Shown: one piece after another, positions 1 through 8,760 of the stretch
How the letters are laid out: every line of letters starts with the position of its first letter
Numbering within the stretch: position 1 is the first letter of the stretch
DNA from: Bacteroidota bacterium
GTDB taxonomy: Bacteria > Bacteroidota > Ignavibacteria > Kryptoniales > JAKASW01
DNA length: 64,000 nt
Reading direction: 5' to 3'
NCBI GenBank assembly: GCA_023381615.1
Contig: JAMCQL010000047.1
Coordinates: forward strand, 1 to 64,000
The notes under the pieces: generated by a model
The model's input: the letters and a program-made list of their open reading frames with translations, nothing else
Databases searched by the model: none
What the model was told of the DNA's origin: nothing
Program-made: the position numbers and the translations under genes

Positions 1-2
1 TC

Positions 3-215
3 TTGTCTCAAGAGGATAACATTTTGCTCCTTTCAATTTCAAATCGAAAACGACCTCTTTTCTCTCTAACTCTTTCACTACTGATAACTTATAGCGTTTC
101 AATGTCTCAACGTTTGGACACTACTGAAACCCCTACGTTCATCAATCCTCTGGAATCCATCAGATATTTTGATTCATTGTTAATATCCAAACCCGAAACT
201 AATTTCAAAACATGA
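3..215 (+). CDS. possible short ORF or tail of an upstream gene
   Basis: An open frame starting at a TTG runs from the left edge and ends in a TGA that overlaps the ATG of the following TPR gene (ATGA). Residues 17-36 are hydrophobic after a basic RKR, like a signal peptide, but only about 35 residues follow. I do not recognise it. It may be the end of a gene that starts outside the window, a decayed gene, or chance. The overlap with the next start codon is the only positional argument for it being translated. Confidence 0.2.
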   Translation: MSQEDNILLLSISNRKRPLFSLTLSLLITYSVSMSQRLDTTETPTFINPLESIRYFDSLLISKPETNFKT

Positions 216-2053
216 CAAAGATCTATTTTGCCTTGATAATTGTCGTTGTTCTCTTTGCGGGACAAGCGTACTCTCAGACTGCGGATGAGTTGAATAAATA
301 CCGAATTGCCGAAGCGCTCGAGCAAGCCGGGGAGTACGACAAGGCGCTCGATTTCTATAAGCAGCTCTATCAAATCGCGCCGAATAACTTTGTTTACTTC
401 GATGGGTTGAGGCGAACCTACATGTATCTGAAAAAATATGACGACGTCAAGAATCTCATTCAAAGTAGATTGAAAATAGATCCGTCTAACGTCGTACTGC
501 TCTGCCAACTTGGAGATGCTTATTACAAAGGCTGCACGCCCGATTCGGCAATTGCCGTCTGGGACAAAGCTCTGACGATTAGTCCGACGAATCCAAATAC
601 ATATCGAGTTGTGGCGGACGTTCTCGTGAAAAACAGATTGTTCGATAAGGCGATTGAAGTTTATAAGAAAGGCGAAAGTGCTACCAACTCAAAAGCAATG
701 TTCGTAACAGAGATCGCGCGGCTTTACTTTTTGAATATGAACTATCGTGAATCCCTCAACGAACTTTTGAAGCTGCTGCAAATTCAGGACAAGAATTCAG
801 CGGTCGCTTACATACAATCGCAATTAGGAGCTTACAGCTCAAGCAAGGACGCCGTCGATCAATTTACAAATGAGATGGTAAAGGAAATCAAAGACAATCC
901 GGACAACGTGGAGTATAGACGTCTGCTGTCGTTTCTTTACATGGAACAGAAGAATTATCCGGCGGCATACGAAACATATAAATGGCTTGACACACGCTCG
1001 GGATCGAATGGCACAGAGCTTCTTGCTTTCGCTGACCGCGCCTACAACGATGAAGCATACGACGTTGCCGCCAATGCTTATCGGGAAGTCTCCGATCTTG
1101 CAAAGGACAATTCGGCCGTGGTAAAAGCCCTCATGGGCTACGCAAGTTCTCTTCGCAGACTTGGAGAGAAGGACTATACTGAAGACGACCGTCCTTGCGC
1201 AGTCGATGACACACTCAAGGACCTGAATGCCTCACTCAGCGTTTACGAGAGAGTCATCAAGGAATTTTCTAACACGCAATATTTGAGCGGGGCAGTTTTG
1301 AATGCTGTCGAAATTAAGATGAAATACTTTCATGATTTTGGCGGAGCGGAAAAGCTCTTGTCGGAGTTTGGAAATTTTCTTCCTATGTATCGTTACGAAG
1401 GAGTGCTCACCAGTATACAACTTTACATGATGGAAGGAAGATTCAACGATGCTTTAAGTACTGCGCTCGGAGTGGTCCAGTCAGGTACGCAAGCCAACAA
1501 CAGCCTATATGACCGCATTCAATATCAAGCAGGGCTTGCTCTTTATTATCTTGGGATGTACGACAGTTCGACTTATTATCTGAAAAAAATCACGGCTAAT
1601 CCGATGTCTGACGCCGCAAACGATGCGTTGCAGCTTTTGAATTTAATTACCGACAACAGCGGTAATCCTGAAGCGCTCAGGGAGTTTGCGTCTGCCGGCG
1701 CGATGGAAGCGTCCAATCGTCTTCCCGAAGCTGCTGCGATGCTGGAGGAAATTTTAAAAAATTATCCGCAGGTAGCGCTTGCGAACAATGCTCGTCTCGA
1801 TCTTGCCTCGGCATATTGTAAGATGGGGAAAGTACAAGAAGCCTTGAAGTATTACTCGGAACTTGCCGAGGATAGCACGGGAATTTTTGCGGATAGAGCG
1901 CAGTTTAGAATTGGCATAATATATCAGGAAACGTTACATCAGAAAGATAAAGCGGTCGATGAATACGAAGACTTTTTGATGCGGTTTCCAAATTCAATTT
2001 ATCAGGACAAGGTGCGAGCAATAATAAGAAATTTGCTTGGCGATAAGTCATAA
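212..2053 (+). CDS. secreted tetratricopeptide-repeat protein
   Basis: This 613-residue protein starts with a hydrophobic signal peptide (about residues 4-21, ending AYSQ), so it is probably exported to the periplasm. The rest is built of TPR units: alternating helices with A-x-G-x-Y-x-x-A and P-N-N/P-S-N turns begin at about residue 30 (EQAGEYDKALDFYKQLY) and recur to the C-terminus (DKAVDEYEDFLMRFPNS). TPR arrays are protein-protein docking scaffolds; no catalytic motif is visible. The next gene starts 9 bases downstream and is also exported, so the two are probably co-transcribed. The specific partner is unknown. Confidence 0.85.
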   Translation: MTKIYFALIIVVVLFAGQAYSQTADELNKYRIAEALEQAGEYDKALDFYKQLYQIAPNNFVYFDGLRRTYMYLKKYDDVKNLIQSRLKIDPSNVVLLCQLGDAYYKGCTPDSAIAVWDKALTISPTNPNTYRVVADVLVKNRLFDKAIEVYKKGESATNSKAMFVTEIARLYFLNMNYRESLNELLKLLQIQDKNSAVAYIQSQLGAYSSSKDAVDQFTNEMVKEIKDNPDNVEYRRLLSFLYMEQKNYPAAYETYKWLDTRSGSNGTELLAFADRAYNDEAYDVAANAYREVSDLAKDNSAVVKALMGYASSLRRLGEKDYTEDDRPCAVDDTLKDLNASLSVYERVIKEFSNTQYLSGAVLNAVEIKMKYFHDFGGAEKLLSEFGNFLPMYRYEGVLTSIQLYMMEGRFNDALSTALGVVQSGTQANNSLYDRIQYQAGLALYYLGMYDSSTYYLKKITANPMSDAANDALQLLNLITDNSGNPEALREFASAGAMEASNRLPEAAAMLEEILKNYPQVALANNARLDLASAYCKMGKVQEALKYYSELAEDSTGIFADRAQFRIGIIYQETLHQKDKAVDEYEDFLMRFPNSIYQDKVRAIIRNLLGDKS

Positions 2054-2062
2054 GGAGATGCT

Positions 2063-3328
2063 ATGAAAAAGTTAATGTTTTTGTTTCTGCTTTTGGTTAC
2101 GACGACGGCATTTGCGCAGGATAAACTTTTTATTTACATGGATCTTAAACAGACAAATGACTTAAAAGCGTACGGGATTGCATACTACGCCTTGCAGCAT
2201 GGAATAGAAGTAGATTGGCTCCTAAACTATCGCGGCGGTTCGTTCATGATGGATTACAATGATGTCCTCGCGAACGAGTGCAGAATCCGCGGAGTGGCTT
2301 TCGATGAACTCTCAGCTGCTCAGGCTTCCCAGATTTATGCGACAGTTCAGGATGTTGACAACAACATGGATGTTGTTCGCCTCGAGAAGGCGCCGAAGAT
2401 CGCCGTTTACATTCCGCCGAATTATAAACCTTGGGACGATGCGGTGACGCTTGCGCTAAATTACGCGCAGATACCTTACACGCAAATTTGGGATGAAGAT
2501 GTGCTCGACGGCAAAATCTACAAATATGATTGGCTGCATCTTCATCACGAAGATTTCACGGGACAATACGGAAAGTTCTACGCGGCTTACGGAAATGCGC
2601 CGTGGTACATCGAGGAACAGGCAACATACGAGAAGGAAGCGCATCGCCTTGGATTCAAGAAAGTGTCGGATGAGAAAAAAGCAGTTGCGGTGGCGATAAA
2701 GAATTACGTGGGTCACGGCGGTTTTCTTTTTGCGATGTGTTCGGCGACCGAAACGCTCGACATAGCGCTTGCGGCACAGCATACGGATATTTGCGACGTG
2801 ATGTTTGATGGTGACCCGCCCGATCCGGATGCTCAACAGAAGCTCGACTATTCACAATGCCTCGCTTTTCAAAATTTCAAGCTGGTGATGAACCCTTACC
2901 AGTATGCATTTTCTGATATCAACGATCCGTCGAACGACATGGTACAGTTCCGCGATCCCTCAACGGACTATTTCACGTTGTTCCAATTCTCGGCTAAGTA
3001 TGACCCTGTCCCGACAATGCTGACGCAAGATCAGGTCAACGTGATTCATAACTTCATGGGACAGACCACTTCATTTAAGAGAAGTTTGATCAAGCCGAAC
3101 GTGATCATACTTGCCCAAAAGGAGGGAACCGATGAGGTGAAATACATTCACGGTGATTACGGGAAGGGGACGTGGACATTTCTTGGTGGACATGACCCGG
3201 AGGCTTACGAACACTTGGTTGGCGATCCCCCAACGGATCTCTCGCTCCACAAGAATTCGCCGGGCTACAGACTGATTCTCAACAACATTTTGTTCCCGGC
3301 CGCGGAGCGCAAGCCGCAAAAGACGTAA
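2063..3328 (+). CDS. conserved secreted protein, type often labelled 'asparagine synthetase B'
   Basis: The 421-residue protein has a clear signal peptide (MKKLMFLFLLLVTTTAFAQ) and a ribosome site AAGGAG seven bases before the ATG. The segment LKAYGIAYYALQHGIEVDWLLNYRGGSF near residue 35 is typical of a family that I recall being named asparagine synthetase B in Bacteroidota and Ignavibacteria records. I see neither an N-terminal catalytic Cys nor a PP-loop SGGxDS motif, so that name is not supported. It contains GHGGFLFAMCSATETLDIAL (about 216-235), which looks like a glutamine-amidotransferase-like or ThuA-like fold with a Cys in a nucleophile-elbow-like position; that is inference. Function unknown. 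Confidence 0.7.
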   Translation: MKKLMFLFLLLVTTTAFAQDKLFIYMDLKQTNDLKAYGIAYYALQHGIEVDWLLNYRGGSFMMDYNDVLANECRIRGVAFDELSAAQASQIYATVQDVDNNMDVVRLEKAPKIAVYIPPNYKPWDDAVTLALNYAQIPYTQIWDEDVLDGKIYKYDWLHLHHEDFTGQYGKFYAAYGNAPWYIEEQATYEKEAHRLGFKKVSDEKKAVAVAIKNYVGHGGFLFAMCSATETLDIALAAQHTDICDVMFDGDPPDPDAQQKLDYSQCLAFQNFKLVMNPYQYAFSDINDPSNDMVQFRDPSTDYFTLFQFSAKYDPVPTMLTQDQVNVIHNFMGQTTSFKRSLIKPNVIILAQKEGTDEVKYIHGDYGKGTWTFLGGHDPEAYEHLVGDPPTDLSLHKNSPGYRLILNNILFPAAERKPQKT

Positions 3329-3552
3329 CGCTTGGAGCAAATTCGAAATTCGAAGCACCAAATGGCGTCTTGCTCCTTGGCACGTACCGATACAATTTTG
3401 TGATCATCATCCCAAACAAATCGCAATTCTGAAAACAGCAAAACGCAACCATACCGCATAATTTTGAGAATTGGAATTTGGATCTTTTGAGTTTGTTTAG
3501 GATTTAGGCTCTTAGAAGTAATATTTGTGCAATAAAAACAAAAATATTTTTG

Positions 3553-3623
3553 ACCGCAAAGTCGCAGAGGCGCAAAGTTCATTAATTAAAATTTGTTTTT
3601 TGCGTCGTCGCGCCTTAGCGGTT
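3553..3623. repeat. imperfect inverted repeat, ACCGCAAAG type
   Basis: The left arm ACCGCAAAGTCGCAGAGGCG (3553-3572) is matched by a right arm reading GCGTCGTCGCGCCTTAGCGGTT (3602-3623, inverse). The arms are built from a roughly 9-base unit (CGCAAAGnCGCAnAG). The A/T-rich centre includes a T-run. It has the same layout as the CACATAGGCACAT repeat near 45651-45709, suggesting one family of dispersed elements. Confidence 0.5.
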
Positions 3624-3660
3624 TTCTTCCTTTGCCGCTCAATTATTCTATATGCGTATG

Positions 3661-3680
3661 CGGCATGGCGCCAAAGGCGC
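3661..3680. repeat. 20-mer repeat, copy 1 of 2
   Basis: CGGCATGGCGCCAAAGGCGC occurs here and again, identically and in the same orientation, at 31915-31934. Each copy contains a small hairpin (GCGCC-AAA-GGCGC). Both lie in gene-free DNA. Confidence 0.7.
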
Positions 3681-3733
3681 TCATTTGGTTGCGGCTGCGC
3701 CGCGTTGGGATTTCGAATTTGATCTGTGAAGGT

Positions 3734-4144
3734 TTAGTGAATCAGTCTTCTGTGTTCGACCATGATACAGCGGTCCATAACAACTTTCAATCCGTTCTGA
3801 ATTGCAAACTTAGCTGCGCCTTCGTTCAATACCCCCAACTGCATCCAGATCACTTTCGCCTTCGCAGCGACTGCATCCTTTGCTACTTCGTCGGCAAACT
3901 CGCTCCTGCGAAACACATCCACAATATCGATCGGTCTTCCGATGTTGGTAACCGTTGGAAAACATTTTTTATCGAATATCTTTTCATAATTTGGGTTTAC
4001 AGGAATTACATCGTATCCAACTTTGATGAGATATTCCATGATCCGGTTGCTGTCACGGTTTAGATCCGGTGAAGCCCCGACGACAGCAATTGTCTTGGCG
4101 CCATTCAGAATTTCAGCAAGTTGTTTGTCGTTTTCGATTATCAT
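3734..4144 (-). CDS. CoA-binding domain protein (YccU-like)
   Basis: A 136-residue single-domain Rossmann protein of the CoA_binding (YccU) family. The nucleotide loop IAVVGASPDLNRDSNRIMEYL (about 18-38) and the VGYDVIPVNPNYE strand (about 42-55) are characteristic, as are the central VDVFRR and the C-terminal MDRCIMVEHRRL. The length fits stand-alone members. The family binds CoA; the physiological role is not known in most bacteria. It lies 127 bases downstream of gcvPB on the same strand, separated by AT-rich DNA, so co-transcription is possible but not shown. Confidence 0.88.
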   Translation of the reverse strand: MIIENDKQLAEILNGAKTIAVVGASPDLNRDSNRIMEYLIKVGYDVIPVNPNYEKIFDKKCFPTVTNIGRPIDIVDVFRRSEFADEVAKDAVAAKAKVIWMQLGVLNEGAAKFAIQNGLKVVMDRCIMVEHRRLIH

Positions 4145-4271
4145 CTATTTCAAAATCAAAATGCAAACACCAAAAGTCTAAACCACAACTAAAAAGTAAA
4201 AAATACGATAATTCAGTTTTGAGTCTTCAATTATATCTTTGATTTTTAAATTTTGACTTTTGACCTATCGT

Positions 4272-5738
4272 TCATTCCTTGTCCGAAGGACCCCTTTCGG
4301 GGAAACACACATTTACATTGCGTGCCGCGTAGGCATCGTCGAGGCGGCCGATTGGCGTCGTCGAAGGAGCTGAGCGAACCGTGTCTGGGGACAATTTTGT
4401 TTCTTCATCAATTTTCAAGAGAGATTCGGCAAATGCGTCGAGGGTCTCTTTCGTTTCAGTTTCGGTCGGCTCTATCATCAAAGCTTCGTGAACAATCAGC
4501 GGGAAATAAATCGTCGGCGCGTGGTATCCGTAGTCCAGAATTCGTTTAGCGATGTCGAGAGTTTTCACACCGCGGTCTTTCTGCATGTCTGCCGAAAGAA
4601 CAAACTCATGCATTGGTCTTGCTTTATAGGGGAGAACAAAATTATTGCGCAGTTTACTCAAAAGATAATTTGCGTTTATCACCGCATTAATGCTGTTATT
4701 CCTCAACCCGTCGGGTCCGTGAGAAAGAATGTAAGTGTAAGCCCGAACGAGCATTCCGAAGTTACCGAAGAAAGAATGAATCTTGCCGATGCTGTTGGTT
4801 TTATTGAAACTCAACACAAACTTGTCGCCCTGCTTTTCGATTACTGGCACAGGTAGAAAATCCTTCAGTTTGTCGTTGACTGCGACAGGTCCCGAGCCGG
4901 GTCCGCCGCCGCCGTGCGGAGTCGAGAATGTCTTGTGCAAGTTTATGTGAACAACGTCGAATCCCATATCGCCGGGGCGAACAAGCCCAACTATTGCGTT
5001 CAAGTTGGCTCCGTCCATATACATAAGCCCGCCGACATCGTGAACCATCTTGCTGATTTTCACTATGTCGGTTTCGAAAATGCCGAGCGTATTTGGATTG
5101 GTAAGCATCATTCCAGCGACTTCATCGTCGAGATGCTGTTTCAAATCATCGAGGTCAACAGTGCCACTCGGATTCGACTTTATGCTGACTGCCTTGTAGC
5201 CGCTGATTGCCACGCTTGCGGGATTCGTTCCGTGAGCGGAGTCCGGAACCAAAATTTTGCTGCGTACTTTACCTTTCGACTCGTGATATTTTCTGATGAG
5301 CATTATGCCTGTTAACTCACCCTGTGCGCCTGCCGCAGGCTGCAGAGAGACAGCTGACATTCCAGCAATTTCCTGAAGCATTTCCGAGAGATTGAACATA
5401 AGTTCCAATGCGCCCCGAACTGCTTCCTGTGGTTCAAGCGGGTGAATATCGGCGTTGCCTGACATCGCAGACGTTATCTCGTTCACCTTAGGATTATATT
5501 TCATGGTACAGGAGCCGAGCGGGTAAAAGCCTTTGTCGATGTGATAATTCATCGTCGATAAGCGAACGAAATGGCGTACCACCTCGTTCTCACTTACTTC
5601 AGGCAGCTCGACGGGCGTAGAGCGAATGTATTTATCAGGTATTGAGTGCTTAGCGGATCCGCTTGCCACGTCCATTTTGGGAAGCGTGTAACCTTTTCGG
5701 CCTTTGTGCGATAGTTCAAATATGAGTTTCTCAGGCAT
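4272..5738 (-). CDS. gcvPB: glycine dehydrogenase (decarboxylating) subunit 2
   Basis: 488-residue P-protein beta subunit of the glycine cleavage system, which decarboxylates glycine and passes the aminomethyl group to lipoyl-GcvH. The PLP lysine is K269 in [16 protein letters not shown], with the glycine-rich loop directly after it. Also visible are [13 protein letters not shown] (about 72-84) and [12 protein letters not shown]. The C-terminus is extended after the usual [10 protein letters not shown] end by a short tail encoded by two small palindromes (see findings). The partner subunit gcvPA and genes gcvT/gcvH are not in this window. The start has only a weak ribosome site. The gene is divergent from lemA across 126 bases. 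Confidence 0.95.
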   Translation of the reverse strand: MPEKLIFELSHKGRKGYTLPKMDVASGSAKHSIPDKYIRSTPVELPEVSENEVVRHFVRLSTMNYHIDKGFYPLGSCTMKYNPKVNEITSAMSGNADIHPLEPQEAVRGALELMFNLSEMLQEIAGMSAVSLQPAAGAQGELTGIMLIRKYHESKGKVRSKILVPDSAHGTNPASVAISGYKAVSIKSNPSGTVDLDDLKQHLDDEVAGMMLTNPNTLGIFETDIVKISKMVHDVGGLMYMDGANLNAIVGLVRPGDMGFDVVHINLHKTFSTPHGGGGPGSGPVAVNDKLKDFLPVPVIEKQGDKFVLSFNKTNSIGKIHSFFGNFGMLVRAYTYILSHGPDGLRNNSINAVINANYLLSKLRNNFVLPYKARPMHEFVLSADMQKDRGVKTLDIAKRILDYGYHAPTIYFPLIVHEALMIEPTETETKETLDAFAESLLKIDEETKLSPDTVRSAPSTTPIGRLDDAYAARNVNVCFPERGPSDKE

Positions 5739-5864
5739 TTATCTTTCTCTTTTTCATCAAGTTAAAAGTGGAAGGGAAATTAAACAAGGTGGCGATGGAC
5801 TCTTAAAGCTTTCTTGAGTTTCATTCAACCCTTTTCTAAATTAAATAAAACAAAGGAGTTAATT

Positions 5865-6470
5865 ATGTCGCGAGGAGCGATAATCGCACTATCAATCTTA
5901 GGCGTCATTATTCTGATCGGCCTTGGTGTGGTCGGCTGGGGATTCGGAGTTTACAACAAACTTGTTTCCTATGATGAAAATGTGAAGCAATCGTGGGGAC
6001 AGGTTGAGAATCAATACCAGCGAAGATTCGATTTGATACCAAATCTTGTTGAGACTGTTAAAGGTTATGCAAAACATGAGGCAGATGTATTCGAAAAAGT
6101 TGCAGAGGCGCGTTCAAGTGTCGGCAAATTAACGGTTACGCCGGAAGTTCTCGACAACCCGCAGGCTTTCAAAAGATTCCAGCAAGCGCAGGATGCATTG
6201 AGCTCCGCTCTGACGCGGCTCCTTGCGGTTACTGAAAACTACCCGGATCTGAAAGCGAACCAGAATTTCCTTTCCTTGCAGGCTCAGCTTGAGGGAACGG
6301 AAAATCGTATTGCTGTAGAACGGCGCCGCTTCAATGAAGCTGTGCAAAGTTACAACACGCTTGTCCGAAGAATGCCGGCGGGAATAATTGCGTCGTTTGC
6401 CGGTTTCCATGAGAGACCTTACTTTGAAGCCGTTGAAGGAGCAAATGTGGCTCCGAAGGTGCAATTCTAA
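5865..6470 (+). CDS. lemA: LemA family membrane protein
   Basis: 201 residues from the ATG at 5865, chosen because AAAGGAG precedes it by six bases; an upstream in-frame ATG at 5814 lacks such a site. One N-terminal transmembrane helix (about residues 5-25) is followed by the LemA helical bundle, with the typical VKQSWGQVENQYQRRFDLIPNL (about 40-61) and VKGYAKHE segments. LemA proteins are membrane-anchored with an extracytoplasmic or cytoplasmic coiled domain of uncertain function. The stop codon abuts the ATG of the TPM-domain gene, a classic LemA-TPM pairing. Confidence 0.95.
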   Translation: MSRGAIIALSILGVIILIGLGVVGWGFGVYNKLVSYDENVKQSWGQVENQYQRRFDLIPNLVETVKGYAKHEADVFEKVAEARSSVGKLTVTPEVLDNPQAFKRFQQAQDALSSALTRLLAVTENYPDLKANQNFLSLQAQLEGTENRIAVERRRFNEAVQSYNTLVRRMPAGIIASFAGFHERPYFEAVEGANVAPKVQF

Positions 6471-7241
6471 ATGCACCATTTGAATTTTCTTAGACCAGCT
6501 TATCTTCTACTTTTTCTTTTCCTTGCCTCGTTTCATTTTGCTCTTGCCCAAAAAGTACCGGCCTTAACCCAGTTCGTTACCGATCAAGCCGGTGTCTTAA
6601 CTTCGGATCAGACAGCGGCGCTCGATGCGCGACTCAAGACCTATCAAGACACAACCTCTAATCAAATCGTTGTGCTGATTGTGAATTCGGTGCCTGAAGG
6701 AGACCTTGAATCGTATTCGATTTCCGTTGCCGAGCAAAATAAGATCGGTCAGAAAGGGAAAGACAACGGAATACTTTTCATGGTTGACGTTGGCGATCAT
6801 AAAGCCCGCTTCGAAGTTGGATACGGCCTTGAAGGAATCGTACCCGATGCGATCGCAAGCTACATAATTGATGAAATTGTAATTCCTGAATTTAAATCCA
6901 ATGATTATTACGATGGTATCGACAGAGGCATCACGGCGCTTGCGGCGCAAATAGGAGGAACATTTCACGCCGACTTGAAGAAGCATCGCGACGGCGGAAG
7001 CGTTTTGCCTGTGATAATTATTTTCATCTTTATATTTGTTTTCCCGATGCTCTTTGGCAGCAGAAAATATTCTGCTTCATCCCGCGGAGTCAGAAGCAGC
7101 TGGTGGTTTTTTCCATTCTTTGGAGGATTCGGCGGCGGAGGTTTTGGTGGCGGCGGCTTCGGAGGAGGCGGTGGTGGCTTCGGTGGATTCAGCGGCGGAG
7201 GAGGAGGATTTGGCGGCGGAGGTGCGAGTGGAAGCTGGTAG
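6471..7241 (+). CDS. TPM-domain membrane protein with Gly-rich tail (YgcG-like)
   Basis: 256 residues. A signal peptide (1-26, FALAQ) is followed by a TPM domain (about 30-165: VTDQAGVLTSDQTAALDARL, IVVLIV, GILFMVDVGDHKARFEVGYGLEG), a transmembrane helix (about 180-197) and a C-terminal tail of roughly 45 residues that is almost only Gly, Phe and Ser. This is the standard architecture of YgcG-type proteins encoded beside LemA. TPM domains are proposed phosphatase-like or photosystem II repair factors in plants; the bacterial role is unclear. The gene directly abuts lemA and is followed after 18 bases by aroF. Confidence 0.92.
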   Translation: MHHLNFLRPAYLLLFLFLASFHFALAQKVPALTQFVTDQAGVLTSDQTAALDARLKTYQDTTSNQIVVLIVNSVPEGDLESYSISVAEQNKIGQKGKDNGILFMVDVGDHKARFEVGYGLEGIVPDAIASYIIDEIVIPEFKSNDYYDGIDRGITALAAQIGGTFHADLKKHRDGGSVLPVIIIFIFIFVFPMLFGSRKYSASSRGVRSSWWFFPFFGGFGGGGFGGGGFGGGGGGFGGFSGGGGGFGGGGASGSW

Positions 7242-7259
7242 AATTCGAAGGAAGTTTTC

Positions 7260-8276
7260 ATGCTCATTGTAATGGATAAGAACGCGGCGGACGAACAGAT
7301 CCAGCTGGTCGAAGATAAAATTCGCTCGCTGGGCTGGACGCCGCACGAAATTCCCGGCTCGCTTCGAATTGCGATTGGCATTACCGGAAACAAAGGAGCT
7401 GTGGACCAGAGCCTTTTCATTAGCCTGCCCGGAGTAGTGGAGTGTATCCCGGTCAGCAAGCCGTACAAGCTTGTGAGCCGTGACGTGAAAGCTGAAGATA
7501 CGATAATTCAAGTCGGCAGCGCTGTCATCGGAGGAAAAGACTTAATTGTGATGGCTGGGCCGTGCTCGATTGAAAGTCGCGCACAAATAATGGAAGTTGC
7601 AGAGTTTGTTAAATCTCAAGGTGCTCAGATGCTTCGGGGCGGTGCTTACAAACCGCGAACTTCGCCGTACGCTTTTCAAGGATTGAAGGAAGAGGGTTTG
7701 AAATATCTCCGCGAAGCTGCAGACAAATTTGGCATGGGTGTCGTAACGGAAGTAAAAGACACAGAAACAATTTCGCTGGTGAGTGAATATTCCGATATGC
7801 TCCAAGTTGGTGCGCGTAACATGCACAATTTTTCGCTGCTCGAAGCAGTAGGACGGATAAAGAAGCCCGTTTTGCTTAAGCGTGGACTCGCAGCTACAGT
7901 TGAAGAATGGCTCATGTCGGCTGAATACATCGCGTCACAAGGGAACTATAATATCGCTTTATGTGAACGCGGGATAAGAACTTTTGAAACTTACACGAGA
8001 AATACACTTGACCTGAATGCGGTTCCACTTGTCAAGCAGCTTTCGCATTTGCCAATTGTAGTTGATCCGAGTCATGGCACGGGGAGGTGGGAACTCGTCA
8101 CCCCGATGGCATTGGCCGCGGTTGTGGCAGGCGCAGATGGGCTGATGGTCGAAGTTCATCCTCATCCCGAGAAGGCGCTTTCTGACGGAAGGCAGTCTCT
8201 CAGGCCCGACAAGTTTGCCGAGCTGATCGAAAAGCTAAGGAAAATTGTTCCGGCGGTTAACAAGAATTTCAATTAA
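7260..8276 (+). CDS. aroF: 3-deoxy-7-phosphoheptulonate synthase (DAHP synthase, type I-beta)
   Basis: 338 residues. It condenses phosphoenolpyruvate and erythrose 4-phosphate, the first step of the shikimate pathway. The N-terminal ~75 residues ([20 protein letters not shown]...) form the ferredoxin-like regulatory domain of I-beta enzymes. The barrel carries [10 protein letters not shown] (about 97-106), [16 protein letters not shown] (about 127-142), LLKRG (about 204-208) and VDPSHGTG (about 261-268). AAGGA lies seven bases before the ATG. It is placed between two TPM-domain genes, which is unusual company; aroE, aroK and aroB lie elsewhere in the window. Confidence 0.96.
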   Translation: MLIVMDKNAADEQIQLVEDKIRSLGWTPHEIPGSLRIAIGITGNKGAVDQSLFISLPGVVECIPVSKPYKLVSRDVKAEDTIIQVGSAVIGGKDLIVMAGPCSIESRAQIMEVAEFVKSQGAQMLRGGAYKPRTSPYAFQGLKEEGLKYLREAADKFGMGVVTEVKDTETISLVSEYSDMLQVGARNMHNFSLLEAVGRIKKPVLLKRGLAATVEEWLMSAEYIASQGNYNIALCERGIRTFETYTRNTLDLNAVPLVKQLSHLPIVVDPSHGTGRWELVTPMALAAVVAGADGLMVEVHPHPEKALSDGRQSLRPDKFAELIEKLRKIVPAVNKNFN

Positions 8277-8288
8277 GAGAATTCACAA

Positions 8289-8756
8289 ATGATACAGCAT
8301 AAGATTCTTACTAAGCAGGAATTGAAACAGCTCAGCGAACAGATCGGCGAGATCGAAAAGAAGACTCCCGCGGAGATCCGCGTCGTTGTGAGACACAAGA
8401 AACATTGGAGCGAGCGAAAACTGTCGCCGCGTCAAGTTGCCGAGCGCGAATTCAAATCTTTGGGGATGACAAATACCAAAGAGAGAACGGGAATTTTAGT
8501 CTTTATCCTTGTTAGCGAGAGACAGTTTGAGCTTCTTGCAGATCAAGGTATAATCAAAGTATTGCCGGATGAGTTTTGGACAAATATTGCGGGTAAATTA
8601 TCTGAACACTTTTCCAAGAGCAATTTTTATCATGGATTGAAAACGTCGCTCGCGGAAATCGGCGAGATTCTCGAAAGCAAGCTCCCTGTCCACAGGATCC
8701 ATGGGACAAGCAAAGAAAATCACGACGAGCTTCCGAACGACATAATCGAGGAATAA
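8289..8756 (+). CDS. TPM-domain protein, soluble short form
   Basis: 155 residues without signal peptide or membrane helix. The protein keeps the TPM core: KKTPAEIRVVVRHKK (about 23-37), REFKSLGMTNTKERTGILVFILVSERQFELLADQGI (about 55-90) and a following helix. It corresponds to the second TPM protein that often follows lemA and ygcG. The tail is acidic and polar. Function unknown. It follows aroF by 12 bases and is followed by a nitrilase-family gene after four bases, so it sits inside the same operon. Confidence 0.85.
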   Translation: MIQHKILTKQELKQLSEQIGEIEKKTPAEIRVVVRHKKHWSERKLSPRQVAEREFKSLGMTNTKERTGILVFILVSERQFELLADQGIIKVLPDEFWTNIAGKLSEHFSKSNFYHGLKTSLAEIGEILESKLPVHRIHGTSKENHDELPNDIIEE

Positions 8757-8760
8757 GATT

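Larger units (their letters stand above)
3329..3733. other. 405-base intergenic stretch with decayed repeats
   Basis: No convincing gene is present. The left part is AT-rich, with short repeated words (ATTCGAA twice, GGAATTTGGA, AGTTTGTTTAGGATTTAGG) of the kind seen in degraded intergenic repeats. The right part holds an imperfect inverted repeat (3553-3623) and a GC-rich 20-mer (3661-3680) that recurs at 31915-31934; both have their own entries. It separates convergent genes, yet I see no clean hairpin followed by a T-run. Confidence 0.5.

Noticed and set aside
3593-4063. 156-codon plus-strand frame at 3593-4063
   Set aside because: It runs antisense through the clearly conserved CoA-binding gene and begins in repeat DNA.
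4145-5864. Glycine riboswitch near gcvPB
   Set aside because: The 126-base upstream spacer is too short and shows no tandem aptamer-like structure.
6965-7511. Proline-rich and Ala/Ser-rich open frames opposite the Gly-rich TPM protein tail
   Set aside because: They only mirror the GGC/GGA repeats of the real plus-strand gene and have no start context.
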